Below are positions 45,901 to 58,199 of a stretch of 64,000 nt of DNA, piece by piece; the first letter of the stretch is position 1, and the number at the start of each line of letters is the position of its first letter. Under the pieces are notes generated by a model. It ran no database searches, was not told where the DNA came from, and was given only the letters and a program-made list of their open reading frames with translations. Made by a program: the position numbers and the translations under genes. This stretch comes from Adiantum capillus-veneris. Its lineage: Eukaryota > Streptophyta > Polypodiopsida > Polypodiales > Pteridaceae. Location: assembly GCA_014529385.2 (NCBI GenBank), contig CM043962.1, forward strand, positions 87,839,680 through 87,903,679, read 5' to 3'.

Positions 45901-47980
45901 TATTTGACAAACAGGGATACCGGCAGACAGCTAGGATGAGCATCACTCAAGACATATTTAAACTACAACAAATTCGGAACAAGCTCATGGCTGCACATAG
46001 TAGGAAAAAGAAAACCAAGCCAATAGCAATTAAGGATCCCATTTCCAAACCATGTAAACCCATAAAGCTTTTCAAAGACCGCAATAGACTCTACTTACAT
46101 AGAGGAGCTAAAGAAAACATAGTATATGTTTAGGAGTATGGCTGGGGTATGGGATGTGACAGCAATAACAAGCAGTGGGGATTGCTTGATATACCTATCA
46201 CCCATTTGGTAAAAATTAGTTATAATTAATTTTACTTGTGGTTGGTTGGCAGGTAAAGATCCCTGCTTTCATCTGATAGGAGTTCCGACTTAAAACTCCT
46301 AATTTGTCATGTATCAATGGATCTTGTAATGAATCTTATATCAAGAAATTCTTCTTTGTTTTGTTCTTTACACAATATGGTGTTTGCAAATAGTATTTAA
46401 TTCTCTCAGTATATGATTCTGAATGATGGGATTTTACATTCAAACACACACATACACACACACATGATTGATCAACGAGGTCCTCTTATGAAATCTTGCC
46501 ATCATCTTAAGTTTCTCATACAACACCTTCCCTCATGCCTTCCACGCATAAGAATAGTCGCGTGATCAAGACACATAAACATACATAGTATCTCAAATTT
46601 GCATGGGGTTGGTTTGGAAAATAGGGCCATCATGGCTACCAAGTTCAAAGATAGTATCGTTTTCTTTTGATACGCACATCCACATGAACTTGTTCATGCT
46701 TGTATGCACACACATACAAGCAAATGGAATGACATCAACCAATATGCACCTTGAGGCTCGGAGGTGGAACATATGCATAAACTGGGCTACATACTCATCG
46801 ATGGTTTTGACCGACCAAGATTGTCAAGCCTTGGTGACACTAATGAACATGGTACAAGTAGGTGCTTCTTCACGTACTCAATATATTTGGTTTTTCAATT
46901 TCTATGTATAGATGATAGTACTTTTGAATGCTTCTTAGTTCTTGTGGGATTTGGCTTTTTGCACACTTGAACTGTGGTTTTAACTTGCTAGTGTGGTAAT
47001 CCCCTAATGATGGGTTGTTTGTATTTACTCTTTGGTGGATACAAATCAAGTAAACTCTTATTATTAGTTCTATAAGTAAGCAGACACTGTTCAAATAAAA
47101 TTATAACTAGATAATGTTAGCGGTTAAATGGTCTTTTGAAACCATCTCTCTCACCTCCTTATGATTGATCTCTGGCTCGAATGGCTCGCCTAAGTATTGA
47201 ATTCTCTCTCACTCACACAACACCACACACTAACACCCATGTTGCATTTGGCTCCTTTAGGATCAGTTTGAGGAGTAATATATGGAGAATCTTGGACATA
47301 GGTGTGCTACAAGAACTATGGACATAGTGGTATAACTGAAGCATGGAACTACAAATAGATATATTGATCTCTTTATTGATCTACAAATTACCAATTGACT
47401 GGTTTGTTTGAGCTGAAAATGATGGTTTATTCATAAAAAATTATATGTAAGGACAACAAGGGCGGCCTAAGTTCTTATATATACGTACAAAAAATTGCAT
47501 GGTCTTTTAGAAAAAAATAATCATAGGTTTTTAGTTGAAACCTAGCTCACTTGCAATTTGAGTTTTGTAATGGATATTGGATAATCATTGTTATGATATG
47601 TTGGTGCTTTGGATTTATTAGACATATTGAGCAACATATTGGTGGATGTTGGGTCTTGAGTAGCATGTTGCTAACTTTTTTTGACTTTCTTTTTACAATG
47701 GCTTTACATAGTGACTTCAACATCCGCCTCTTAGCAAGGTTTGGTAGACGTAATTTGGGATCCATTTGCAAAGATATCCCAAACTAGCCGTAGTAAATTT
47801 GTAAATGAAAAATCTTGAGTATTATAGTTACTACTCTAGTCAAAACTTCCTCATTTTTTAGCTTGCTAATGTATTGGATTATATGGCGTGTAATAATTTT
47901 TTACAAGGGGTATGGCTTGGGACAGACAAGGCATGGTTTTCTCTTCTGCTTTGAGCACGTTGATTCTAGCTTTCTCTTTA
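45900..47980. other. Non-coding interval
   Basis: I see no supported gene. There is a short CACACA cluster at 46440-46464. Confidence 0.4.
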
Positions 47981-47984
47981 TGAT

Positions 47985-48787
47985 GATAGCCCCAATCCTC
48001 AAGTGAGGGTCTCTGTTGAGATGGCCGCTATTGGATTTTTTGAAATATTATCCATAATACAAACAAAATGCTGTCCAATTTTTTTTGAGAGGAAGTTTAT
48101 GTGATTAATTAACTTACTAAACCTTTGCTTAGCGGTGAATTTCTTTGTAATTTTTGACACAAAAAGGGATTATTGACACCTTTCCTCTTATGTAATGCTA
48201 GTGCTTGGATGATTACATTAAAAAAAAAAAAAACTTGATCTTTGCTTAGTTGTCAGTTTCTTTGTAGTTTTTGACCCGATAACAAGGGGAAGGGGTCGTT
48301 GACACCTATCTTCCCAAGTAATGCCAGCTCTGATGGGCTTGTGTTTCTTGGATGGTGGCAGATAAGGGGTTTCTTCCTTGGGATTACAACGACAACTGCA
48401 ACAATAACACAAAATCATTCATCATTCAATTATTTTTATGATTGCTAGATAGCCTTTGTATACGATTCTTTGATAATATTTACAAGTAATACACTATACG
48501 TTAGTGTCAAGTCTACATGTTGATTGTAGCTTTATCTTTGTCATTTTTTAAGAATACTTTTTATCTAATGTAGACATAATGTTTGGTTATTTACATGTTG
48601 CTTGGTCTCCATTTCCAATGTATGGTTCAATAGTTTGTAAAATCAAACTATTTCTAGATAATCAATCTTTTACACACACGCACACGCACATGCACACGCA
48701 CACACACAAACACAAACACAGTCACCATGGCATGGATAGCAAAGAATCTCTCTCTCTCTCTCTCTCTCTCTCCCTTTATCTCTCTCT

Positions 48788-48819
<32 letters not shown>

Positions 48820-48840
48820 CCCCCTTGAGTCTCTTTCTTT
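47985..48840 (+). repeat. Dispersed repeat family copy 2, with CA, CT and poly-C tail
   Basis: This is homologous to 42330-43020 block by block. The tail differs: CA words (48671-48720), a CT run (48747-48771), then about 30 C (48790-48820). Confidence 0.75.
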
Positions 48841-48959
48841 CTCTCTATATTTATCTCTCTTTCCCTCATGATCAAACAAAAACCACTACAAATTGTAGGA
48901 TGTGGCAGACAATTATAGTATCTTATGGGTAGTTACCATGAGGCCATTTCTTGCATTTT

Positions 48960-49641
48960 TTTGGCAAAGGTGGAATCAGGAATTTCCATTGCATATCCTA
49001 TACACAAAACACCCCCTTAAGATTTTCGAGTTAAGTATAGCTACATCTATATATATCACACTGAGGTTTGCAAACTCGGTTCTTTCTTCTCCCCACATTC
49101 AACTACCAAAACTGAGACTTAGTTACTGGCTTGGAAACTCTCCCAGGACTCCCACAAAGAGAGAAGGTGCCCCCTAGCTGCTAAAGCTGAGCTGGAGTGG
49201 GCTGGAACCTGTTCCCACACAGCCTCGGGCCCCCGGTGCCTCCCCGGCCAATTTTGGGAAAAATTGATTTTATGCTAAAATGGGTCATACGAGTCGGAAT
49301 TTGATGCCAAAAATTGCTATAGCAAGCTCTAACTAAGGCGTACTGGCCCGAGTACCTGCCATATTTAGCAGCCCCCGAGGTCCGAAAATGCATTTTTTCA
49401 AATTTGGAGTACGGGTGCAGTTTTTCGAGACGATCAAAACTGGACGGGTCGTGTGACCAAAAACTTACTTTTTTGGAATTTTTTTATAAAAAATATTTTA
49501 ATTCACATTTAGAAGCTCTAAAACATTCTAAACACCATGGCACTGACAGAATTTGAAAAATTGCTAAAAATAGTAGCTTTTTCCATTATGTTCATTTCAT
49601 GGTACAATGGTGCTCTTTTGATCGGGGTCAGAGACCTTACA
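48960..49641 (-). repeat. Probable 3' LTR start of chromovirus C
   Basis: On the minus strand the chromodomain stop is followed by CGTTGGGGAGGT (a polypurine-like tract, 49642-49654) and then TGTAAGGTCTCTGACC from 49641. That start is nearly the inverted copy of the LTR end GACCTCACA at 54751. I could not match the body of this LTR to 54751-56900, so its lower limit is a guess. Confidence 0.5.
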
Positions 49642-49679
49642 ACCTCCCCAACGTGAAAAATTTGAGATGTCCTCATCTC

Positions 49680-50838
49680 AAGAATGTGTTTGGGTAATCT
49701 TTTATGAGCATTGGTTCGTCCTCCCAAGTTGCATCTTCTTCAGGGTAATTCTTCCACTTACCAGATGGTCCGTGATAGTTCTGTTGCGTAACTTCCTTTC
49801 CCTTGTTTCCAGTACGTAGTCAGGTTGGAGCTCGAGAACTCCTTGTGCTGGCATGACTATCTGATCTGAGTCCAAGAATTGATTAGGGTTAGGAATATAG
49901 GGTTTAAGTAAGCTGACGTGGAATACATCATGAACCTTCAAGTTTGCAGGTAACTTTAGCTTGTAAGCTTGGTCACTCACAACCTTAATGATCTCGAATG
50001 GCCCACAGTACCTTGGGCTTAGCTTCTTATATCTGCCTAGTGATAAGTTGCTTTTCTTTGGTCGAACTCGTAGAAAAACCTTATCCCCTTCTTTGAAAGT
50101 TCTTTCTGAACGGTTCTTAGCTACATAATGCTTCTGTCTATCTTGAGCGGCCTGAATGTCCTGGCGAATAGCTCTAGTCTGTGCTTCCATATCTTCTAAC
50201 ATCTTCCTAGATGCTTCTACCCTGATGGTTGGATTTGAGAAGTTTAGTGGTGCTAAACAGTCCTGTCCATAAAGAGCTTTGAAAGGTGACATTCCAATGC
50301 TTCTGTGTTTGGCAGAATTATAAGCATACTCCACCAAAGGTAGATATTGTAACCACTTCTTTGGCTCTTGTGAACAATAGACTCTGAGAATGTCCTCGAT
50401 GACTTGATTGACTCTCTCAGTTTTCCCATCTGTCTGCGGATGATACGTTGTACTGAAGGCTAATTGTGACCCAATGGATTGGAAAAGAGAAGTCCAAAAT
50501 TTTGATGAAAACTTGGCATCTCTATCACTGACGATACGCTTGGGCAGACCATGTAACCTAAAAATCTCCTTGATGAATACCCGACTAACATCTGAAGCGG
50601 TAAAGGTTGTCTTTACGGGTATTAGATGAGCCAATTTTGTGAGCATATCAACAACCACGAAAACAGAATCATAACCTCCTGTAGAAGGTAATCCTGTAAC
50701 AAAATCCATACTGATGCATTCCCATTTCATCTGGGGTATGTCAAGAGGTTGAAGTTGCCCTGGTAACTTGATTGTTTCGGCCTTTATCCGCTGACAAGAA
50801 AGACATTGCCTCACATAGCGAAGTATGTCTCCTTTCAT
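49680..50838 (-). pseudogene. Chromovirus C integrase and chromodomain
   Basis: A 378-residue minus-strand segment holds the second half of the zinc module (CLSCQRIKAE), the catalytic core with SMDFVTGLP, IVSDRDAKF and YHPQTDGKTERVNQ (D, D, E present), the HDVFHVSLLKPY motif and a chromodomain start (VLETRERKLRNR). Near 49760 the frame slips. The rest of the chromodomain (WKNYPEEDATWEDE) is legible in another frame and ends at a TGA at about 49680. The start of the segment follows a TAG at 50842-50844 that replaces a probable Trp. Confidence 0.9.
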
Positions 50839-50844
50839 CCCAGA

Positions 50845-53103
50845 CTAAAAATAACTCCTCCTGACAGCATGAAGAGTCTTAGCATAGCCTGGATGTTCGG
50901 ATGTAGGGCTATCGTGCGCTCCATACAAAATGGACTTCTTTAAGGCTGGATCTCTGGGTACACAGAGTCTATGTCTGTAGTAAAGACATCCTCCCATAAG
51001 AGAGTAATCTTTAGCTTTAGGCATCTTATTCTGCTGGACTAGAGATACTATACGCTGGTAATCTGGATCTACTAAAGATGCTTCTTTGATTCTATCGCAG
51101 ATAGGGTTATTTGGAATAGAGATAGCTCCGAGAAAGGATTTTTGGCTAAGACCATCTGCAACTTCATTTTCCTTCCCTAGTCTATACTTTATGTCAAGGT
51201 CATATTCCTGTAGTAGCTCTATCCATCGTCGTTGTCGCATATTGAGAATAGGTTGAGTAAAAATCCATTTTAAGCTCTTGTGGTCTGTCACCAACTAAAA
51301 CTTGCATCCGAGAAGATAATGCCTCCATAACTTCAGCGCATGAATAACTGCTAAAAGTTCCAAATCATGAGTAGGATAATTCTTCTCATGATCTCTCAGC
51401 TTTCGCGAAGTATACACCACTGGTCTTCCTTCTTGAGTAAGAACTCTGCCTAGAGCAAATTTGCTAGCATTGATTGCTACTTCAAATTCCTTACTGAAAT
51501 CTGGAAGCTTTAAAATAGGAGCTGAGACCAAGAACTCTTTTAGTTTAGCAAAGCTAGACTCGTGCACGTTCTTCCATTCGATCCTCGTCCCTTTCTTTAG
51601 GAGTTCCGTCAAAGGTGCAACAATATGTGCATAGTCCTTGACAAAAATCCTATACCATCCCGTTATTCCAAGAAATCCTCTTACTTCGCTGACGGTGGAT
51701 GGTTGAGGCCAATCAACGATGTCCTTGACCTTGTCTGGGTCCGCTGAAATCCCCTCAGCCGATATGACAAATCCAAGATAGTTGACTTTTGGTGAGCAAA
51801 AAGTGCACTTGCTCTCTTTAGCGTAAATTTGGTGTTTTCGAAGAAGATCAAGTACTTTGCGAACATGTTCTTCGTGATCTGCCTCGTTCTTAGAGTAGAT
51901 CAGAATGTCATCAAAGAAAACCAAGACAAAATCATCCAGGTAAGGTCTAAAAATATCCTGCATAAGTCGATTGAAGCTTGTAGGAGCATTTGTTAGACCA
52001 AAAGACATTACTCTGAACTCGTAGTGCCCATACCTAGTATTGAAAGCTGTCTTTGGAATATCCGATTCCTTGATCCTGATTTGGTAATATCCTGACCTTA
52101 GATCTATCTTTGTAAATATTTTGGAACCGTGGAGTCTGTCCAAAAGTTCGCCAATCCTTGGAATTGGATACTTGTTCTTGACAATTACCTGGTTCAGTCC
52201 CCGGTAGTCTATGCATAGCCTTAATGTCCCATCCTTTTTTTTTTGAAAAAGAAGTGGAGCACCCCAAGGAGAAGTACTGGGTCGAATGAATCCTTGCTCA
52301 ATGAGTTGCCTAAGTTGTTCCTTGAATTCGATAGCCTCTAGAAGTGACATTTTATAAGGTCTTTTTGAGATAGGTTCACATCCAGGGATAGTCTCAATCT
52401 CATGATCTACCTCTCTGCGTGGTGGAAGATTCGTAAGGTCTTTAGGGAATACATCATCATACTCCCTCAACCAGTTTGGTCGAAGTGAGGTGTCTGATTG
52501 GTCCACCTTGTTGAGTTTAACCACATAAATTTGCTGACCCTTCCTCAGTCCCTTCAAAAGTCTGCTAGCCTTAACTAGAGTAGCCTTAGGTCTCCCATTT
52601 TCCCCCTGGATTAAGGCTTCATTACCCAAGTTATCTGTAAAGGTAAAATTCCCTTGTGCACAATGTATGTGGGCCCTATTTAGCTTTAGCCAGCCCATCC
52701 CTAGTATCCCATCAAAGAATCCTAAGGGTAAGGTTCGAAATTGAGTAGAAGTTGGGTGTCCCCCTAAATCAAAGTCAATTTTTCCTACAGAGTGTTGAGA
52801 TACTACTTCCTTGCCGTTTGCTAACTCTACAACTAGCTTGCTTGTTGGATACTTATCTAGCTTTAGCTTCCTCATGCATCTGGGTGAAAGAAATGAAAGA
52901 GTACTACCACAATCTATAAGGAAGTTAACTTGTTCACCTGTGAGAGATCCTGGCGTATGAATGACTGCGTATTGCTCGCAACCATTGGGGTTGTCAACTG
53001 CAGCATGTAGGGTTGCTCTCTCCACTGCTTCGTCACCCACAGTTGGTTGTACCACTGTGGCATTCACTCTGGCGGTAGCTCCACGCCCTCGCCCTCTGTT
53101 CAT
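50845..53103 (-). pseudogene. Chromovirus C protease, reverse transcriptase, RNase H
   Basis: A nearly continuous pol runs from 53103 downward, broken only by a TAG at 51292-51294. The protease has [13 protein letters not shown] (D64; the usual T/S after Asp is Cys) and GILGMGWL. The reverse transcriptase has [29 protein letters not shown] and [10 protein letters not shown]. RNase H starts [13 protein letters not shown], where Asn stands for the first catalytic Asp, then [20 protein letters not shown]. The 50845-51294 piece continues TDHKSLKWIFTQ to the integrase zinc module. This is the best-preserved element in the window. Confidence 0.92.
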
Positions 53104-53109
53104 CCTTCC

Positions 53110-53925
53110 TCATCCTCCTCTTCCATTAGCTTGGCCACGCCCATGGGTATTCAAGGGTATGGCATTGGCATTGGTTGCCTGAATGTTCCTGGGGCAATTG
53201 GATCTGTAATTTCCATGCTCGCCGCAACCATAGCATCGAACATCAGGGAATTCCATGGTTGTGGTGGTAGCCACAATAGGGCGTTGGTTATATGCTTGGT
53301 TGACTGGACTGTTATCCCAAGCAGTGGTCCTTGCCCTCTTTGCCCAATGATTCCTCCTGTTCTGATTAGCCCTTTGTACTTCGAGAGCTAGAGGTTTGGC
53401 CCTTAACAAGGCATCCTATAGCGTCGTCGGCCTGAGAGCTTCCAACCGAGTATTCAGGGGATCGATTAGTCCTTGGCAGAACCTTGCCACCTGTTGTTCC
53501 AAGGTCATCTTAGGAGCATATCTCCGAAGAGTGACAAACTTTGCATAGTATTCTTCGACAGATGAATTCAACTGCCGAAGTGAAAAGAATTCATTCATCC
53601 TCAAGGTTCTATAGGTAGGCGGTAAATATCGCCCCATTATTGTAGCTTTGATGTCTTCCCAGGATTGGGAAGATCCCTTAATATCCATGTCCCTGCAATG
53701 TTGCTTCCACCATATCTTGGCATCGCCAGTCAAGCGGAACATCGCAAGCATGGTCTGATTTACGGGTTGGGTCCCCGCAACTTCAAAGTAATCGTCCATG
53801 GCTTCCATCCATACTTCCGCATCTCTCTCCACATTTGCCCCCTCGCCCTTAAAGATCGGAGTTTGGGCTTGCTTAAGGAGGAGTTTTTTCGCTTGCGCTT
53901 CCGAGTACAGAGCAACAGGCGGTAC
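53110..53925 (-). pseudogene. Chromovirus C gag and zinc knuckle
   Basis: From 53925 the minus strand reads VPPVALYSEAQAKKLL...WMEAMDDYFEVAG, a retrotransposon gag domain with FRLTGDAKIWWKQHC and LRMNEFFSLRQLNSSVEEYY, to 53416. After a frameshift it gives a knuckle, CYGCGEHGNYRSNC, in which the expected His (ninth position) is Asn. There is no start codon in frame above 53925; a TAG lies immediately before it. The N-terminus is therefore missing or supplied by an upstream exon. Confidence 0.85.
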
Positions 53926-54131
53926 CTACATGGATTATACGAATTCTTGATACATTACTTGGATTTCAAAATAGACACGAGACTTCAAGATTCTACTTTA
54001 TCAAGAGACAGAGATTCAGAGACAAAAAGCACTTTATTGATGAAAATTTATTACAATTGAAACCCCTTAAGGTTTAGGATAACTGATGATCAGCTTATTA
54101 CATGGCTTTATGGATTGCGTATAAAATACGC

Positions 54132-54602
54132 CTAGGAGATGGTATTGACATGATGCACTACTTCATTCGTGTAATAGTTTCTATACTCATTCTTGAGTGG
54201 ATAATAAACTAAGATATCAAGCCGGAGTTCCGCTTTCAGTAATCCAAAGGTTTTGACTCGGTTCGCTGGGATCACATTGGTGACCTTCTCCAAGAGCCAG
54301 TCGTTGATGGTTTGATTGGAGTTGTTTGAAACAGTCTGGTCCAATCGTGTAGGCACCAAGTAGAATATCTCTATTACCCTCAACTCTTCTCCCCAACGTA
54401 TCTTCTTCAAGTCGATAGCCAGGCATCCTAGCTTCCGAGCGTTGATGTAGTAAACCCCTCCTGGAAATGTCCAATCAAGTTCCCATCCTCTATCAATGCG
54501 AGTGGAGTGTGGCGTATAAGCCTTCAACATTATCTCCATGACATCTCGCTTGAACTGGTAAACTGGGGATCTTCGAGCCTGCTCATAAATAAGCTCAAAC
54601 AC
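54132..54602 (-). CDS. Unidentified ORF in the leader of chromovirus C
   Basis: A 156-residue ORF lies between the primer-binding site and gag. It reads as a compact, mixed-composition protein (WELDWTFPGGVYYINARKLG, RVIEIFYLVPTRLDQ, NDWLLEKVTNVIPANRVKTF) with no repeats. I do not recognise a domain. It is out of place for a plain gypsy element, which normally has an untranslated leader. It may be a captured or element-specific accessory ORF, or an intron-borne frame without function. Confidence 0.45.
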   Translation of the reverse strand: MFELIYEQARRSPVYQFKRDVMEIMLKAYTPHSTRIDRGWELDWTFPGGVYYINARKLGCLAIDLKKIRWGEELRVIEIFYLVPTRLDQTVSNNSNQTINDWLLEKVTNVIPANRVKTFGLLKAELRLDILVYYPLKNEYRNYYTNEVVHHVNTIS

Positions 54603-54736
54603 TTGGAAATTCCGATATCAGAGCACGGGGTCTTCCTGCAACACCAATGCAAGGAATTCGGATCAACTACCTATATACTTTCAGTTCCTTATTTAAATAT
54701 TCAAACAGTACAAATTTATTTCCCAGCCTAACCTAG

Positions 54737-54748
54737 GCTCTGATACCA
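54737..54748 (-). promoter_or_regulatory. Primer-binding site of chromovirus C (initiator tRNA-Met type)
   Basis: The minus strand reads TGGTATCAGAGC, the common plant LTR-element site complementary to initiator tRNA-Met. It lies two bases inside the LTR end CCTCACA (54751). Confidence 0.9.
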
Positions 54749-55423
54749 GGTGTGAGGTCCCCACCCCGTCGTCTCCAATGGTGGATCTGATGGTGAACCC
54801 GGTGGCCACTAGATCTATTGCGGAAGCAAACAAAATTGTTCAGGGTTCGACTAGCGGACGATCTCTCATCACAAGTGAGTCGAGTTCGAGCCTACTAGCA
54901 GGGAGATCTAGCTCCACCTCGTAGGGGAAGCGTACTTGAACTATCTAGCGATCCTAAGGCCCACTTTCCAAGAGGAGAGAAACCCTGAGTGCCTTTTTCC
55001 CCATGTTTCAGAGGCACGTACCCTCGAGATTTCACCGCTCTAGGGGCAATGAGTAATTACTAATATCGAGTTAGCACTATGGGGACAGAGAGTTCCCAAC
55101 CAATCGGGACCACCCATCTCATAGGCATTGGCAACCCGAGCCAAGCCCCCACTTTCCACCCCCACACTCACACTTTCTTGCGTGACCTAATTACTACCAC
55201 AAAGGTTGTTCAACATAAACATTCCTTGTTTAATTCCAACTCACATTGTTCGTTAAGACAGCCCTTCAACCAGTATTGCAAACAACACCAAGACAGAATT
55301 CTAGTAAAAATTCTACTCAAACTTATTCATTAAAATTCCAATGTTCTGGAGGTACAACATCCCCCCTCCAGCGAGAGTTCACTCCTCCCGTTGTCGCCTA
55401 GCTGCCCGTACAACTAGGTATTT

Positions 55424-55541
55424 CCACCGCATAGAAAGCATGTCATGGACACTCCCACCGCATAGAAAGCAAGACGTGGGTTCCCACCGCATAGAAAGCA
55501 AGTCGTGGGTATCCACCGCATAGAAAGCAAGTCGTGGATTC
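55424..55541. repeat. Four-copy 30-bp tandem repeat
   Basis: CCACCGCATAGAAAGCA starts at 55424, 55454, 55484 and 55513 (periods 30, 30, 29). Between units the words GTCATGGACACT, GACGTGGGTT and GTCGTGGGTA vary by single bases. Confidence 0.9.
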
Positions 55542-55829
55542 AAGAGACCTTAACGAGGAAATCTGCCCCCTGTGATCAGTAGGGGGGTGAGGACTGATTC
55601 AACATTGGAAATAAAATGAACATGCCGAGCTAAATTTTCCCTAGCAGACATTCTTTCCTCTTCAAACAGCATACCCATCAAGCATTACCTTCCTACTTTA
55701 GAACTTAATGTACAATGAATTCAATGCCGAGGTTTTCGTCGGATTTCTCCAACATGTTTGGGGATATGTGCATTCCTAACTAACATATGCAATGTTAATT
55801 TAAACAACTTGAATGAAAAATTGACCTAC

Positions 55830-55970
55830 CTCTTCCATTTCTTCATCTATGGCCCGTGAGATGGCCGGCATTTGTTCCACCAGGGGAGCTTTCCCCTTCC
55901 CGTTGACATTGCTGGTTCCCACCTCGCGATCATGGGCACCACCGAAGCGTGTTCTCTTAACCGAAGCCAT
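55830..55970 (-). CDS. Candidate first gag exon of chromovirus C
   Basis: From ATG at 55970 the minus strand encodes 47 residues, MASVKRTRFGGAHDREVG to AIDEEMEE, and meets GAG|GTAGGT, a strong splice donor, at 55830/55829. Joining to the acceptor TGTAG|GTACC at 53926/53925 keeps the gag frame open. The intron would be 1904 nt and would contain the primer-binding site and the 54132-54602 ORF. The alternative is a 5-bp duplication (AGGTA) around an insertion, which leaves the same frame. Confidence 0.5.
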
Positions 55971-56776
55971 TTGTCTCACTACTTTAATTAATTAGCTTGG
56001 AGAAAGAGCTAAGGTTCGCAAGTGTCATAACAATTCAATAGGTAGATTAGCGACATAAATTAATCCCTCCTATATGCGAGGTTTAGAGTTTTCCATACAG
56101 TAATCATTATGGATGACACATAATCCTATGGGAACCTGCTCTAAAGATAATTACTCGACTTACGTGATTAAGAATAGTAGGATTTCACTAATGGAATTAT
56201 CAGAGAGATAAATTAAGTATGATTAATCTCTTTCCTAGCAACTAGATGATGCAGATTTATCTTATGCATATGTGTGAGGAAAGTCAACACGTAGAGACTT
56301 AATAACAGATTAATTTTTCCGTAATTACACCTTAATGCATAAAGGAAATGAATTTAATTTAGTTATAGTATTAATGGGTGATAGAAAAAGAGATTCTCTT
56401 AAATCTACACAATTACTAGCTTATCGACTAATTACCATGCCGCCTAGAGAGAGAAAATTCTAATAATTATACGCTAATCATTTATCGAGAATGATGAATG
56501 GCTATGGAATGATGATTACATAATAGAATATGGTTAAAGAGAATTTAGAGAGTAATTATAGAGAATTACGACTGGGAATAAGCATAATAGACGAGGAATT
56601 TAGATGGTAGAGAAAGGAATTTACAGATAGCATTAATTAAACCGTGGTTACCGTGATTAAGGGTTGATAATCTTCTCGATTTTCTGAGCTAATCGAGCTT
56701 CTTGAGACGAGAATTCGGCAGCACCTTCCTCCTTGCTTTTCCTTCAAAAGGTGTGTGAACCGGCAGCACCTTCCCA

Positions 56777-56848
56777 GTGTGTGTAGGTATGTGTGTATGC
56801 ACTGTGTGTGTGTATGAGCATAAGTGTGAGTGTGTGTGTGTGTGTGAA
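56777..56848. repeat. GT-rich microsatellite cluster
   Basis: Imperfect GT runs spread over about 70 bp between the 5' LTR region and the reverse-transcriptase element. Confidence 0.85.
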
Positions 56849-56923
56849 GGTCTTTAAATAGGCTCCTACAGGCTGAAAATCAACCTGGGTTGCTAAATGC
56901 ATGTGGGAGCTTCTCCAGTTAAG

Positions 56924-57900
56924 CATGGCAAGTCTAGTTCCCTACTCACCAAGTGTGGATAGTGCAATCCTTGAAGCAGTTAAGGAATTTCATAGTAATC
57001 TTTGCTCCCTCAATGACTCAAACCTCCTAGAGATGGTGCCTAAAATATCCAAACTTTTCCTGTCTTGCTTGTTAGACAAATTGAAATTAAATCCCTCGGG
57101 TTTGACCATCAGCTTTGGGTCCTGCCCAACAAAGCTTTCTTAGCACCTATTTTGAGTGAAACTTGGGTATACCTTACCAACCTCCCTGCCTCTACTGTGG
57201 AAGATTGGAGACTCAAGATTCTAAAAGGAGGGAATTTTTGGACAAAGGAGAGCTTATCAAAGCACCCTTCAATCTCAATCTCATTGACCACTCCAAGTGC
57301 CCTCCAATACAGGCCTGTACATCCGTACCAAAGGAAACATGGAATTTGCTAAGAGTAACCCTGGTTTTTATACTGAATCCATATGGAATGTCTTTTGTCC
57401 TTATGTAAAATGTGCCTGCAGATTTCTTGACCATAAAGCCTCTTGTGAATCCAGCATCATGCAGTTCGATCATACCATTTGGTTTATTCTTAACCATCTG
57501 GACTTACTTTTCTCGGAAAAACTTGTGGATTTTCATTTCATTTGCTCTTGGTTAGGTGGCTAAGCTAAGAAAATTGTAATTGCACAGATTGCCTTCAACA
57601 TCTTCCGTAGACTTATGCTTGAAATCTTGAAGGAGTTGAAACCTGATGAACCCAATATTTACTTAACTACTTATGCTAACTTTAAAGGTGTTAAGCTTAT
57701 CACTAGTCTTCTTAAACCTTGTATTGATGAGGATGACTCCCCTGCTCTCAAAAGGGCTAACTCTTTGATCACCCTCAACTCCTTCACTTCCTTCCAAACA
57801 CCCAGTTCATCCTCTAACCGAGGAAGAGTTCGTAGATTTACAAGAGGAAGAGGTAGGTCTCCCCCCATCAAGAACTTCCCTGAATTTTAAACCTTGGTGA
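56924..57900 (+). pseudogene. Upstream coding region of the YMDD element, frameshifted
   Basis: Overlapping plus-strand frames (57065-57352, 57163-57408, 57297-57563, 57615-57890) read like successive pieces of one protein: SAILEAVKEFHSNLCSLNDS, LYIRTKGNMEFAKSNPGFY, a Cys-containing patch (VFCPYVKCACRFLDHKASC) and a Ser/Arg-rich end (SSSSNRGRVRRFTRGRGR). I see no GIY-YIG or other endonuclease motif. It precedes the reverse transcriptase at normal spacing for a single polyprotein or two-ORF element. Confidence 0.5.
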
Positions 57901-58199
57901 TATTGCAGGTTACTACAAGCCCTTGCGGAAGAAGAACTCTCAACAAAGTGGATCCGAACAATGGTTTCATCTACATACACTGTCTCTTTCACAATGTACT
58001 CCTCAATTGGATTCAACCAAAAAATCTTTTTTGTGAGTACTTTGATCTATTTTTTGGTAATCACAAATTACTCGGCAATATACTCATAGGATGGAAATAT
58101 CAACACCCATAAAGAGGTTGATCTATAATAATGACTTTCTTCGGTAGGATTCCGTTCCTCATTGTACATGCTTTCAGTTTATCACCTTTTGCAGAAAAA

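Larger units (their letters stand above)
54751..56900 (-). repeat. 5' LTR region of chromovirus C, upper limit unresolved
   Basis: The LTR end is fixed at 54751 by the primer-binding site. The upper end was not found. A TATA-like TATTTAAAG at 56852-56861 (minus strand) and GT-rich sequence above 56770 could belong to U3. The region contains the 30-bp array at 55424 and the MASVKRTR reading frame at 55970. Confidence 0.45.

Noticed and set aside
46603-46970. Plus-strand ORFs of 102 and 68 residues
   Set aside because: No domain, splice context or repeat relation; length is expected by chance in this composition.
52961-53391. Plus-strand ORFs opposite the chromovirus C gag-pol
   Set aside because: They are antisense shadows of a recognised minus-strand retroelement.
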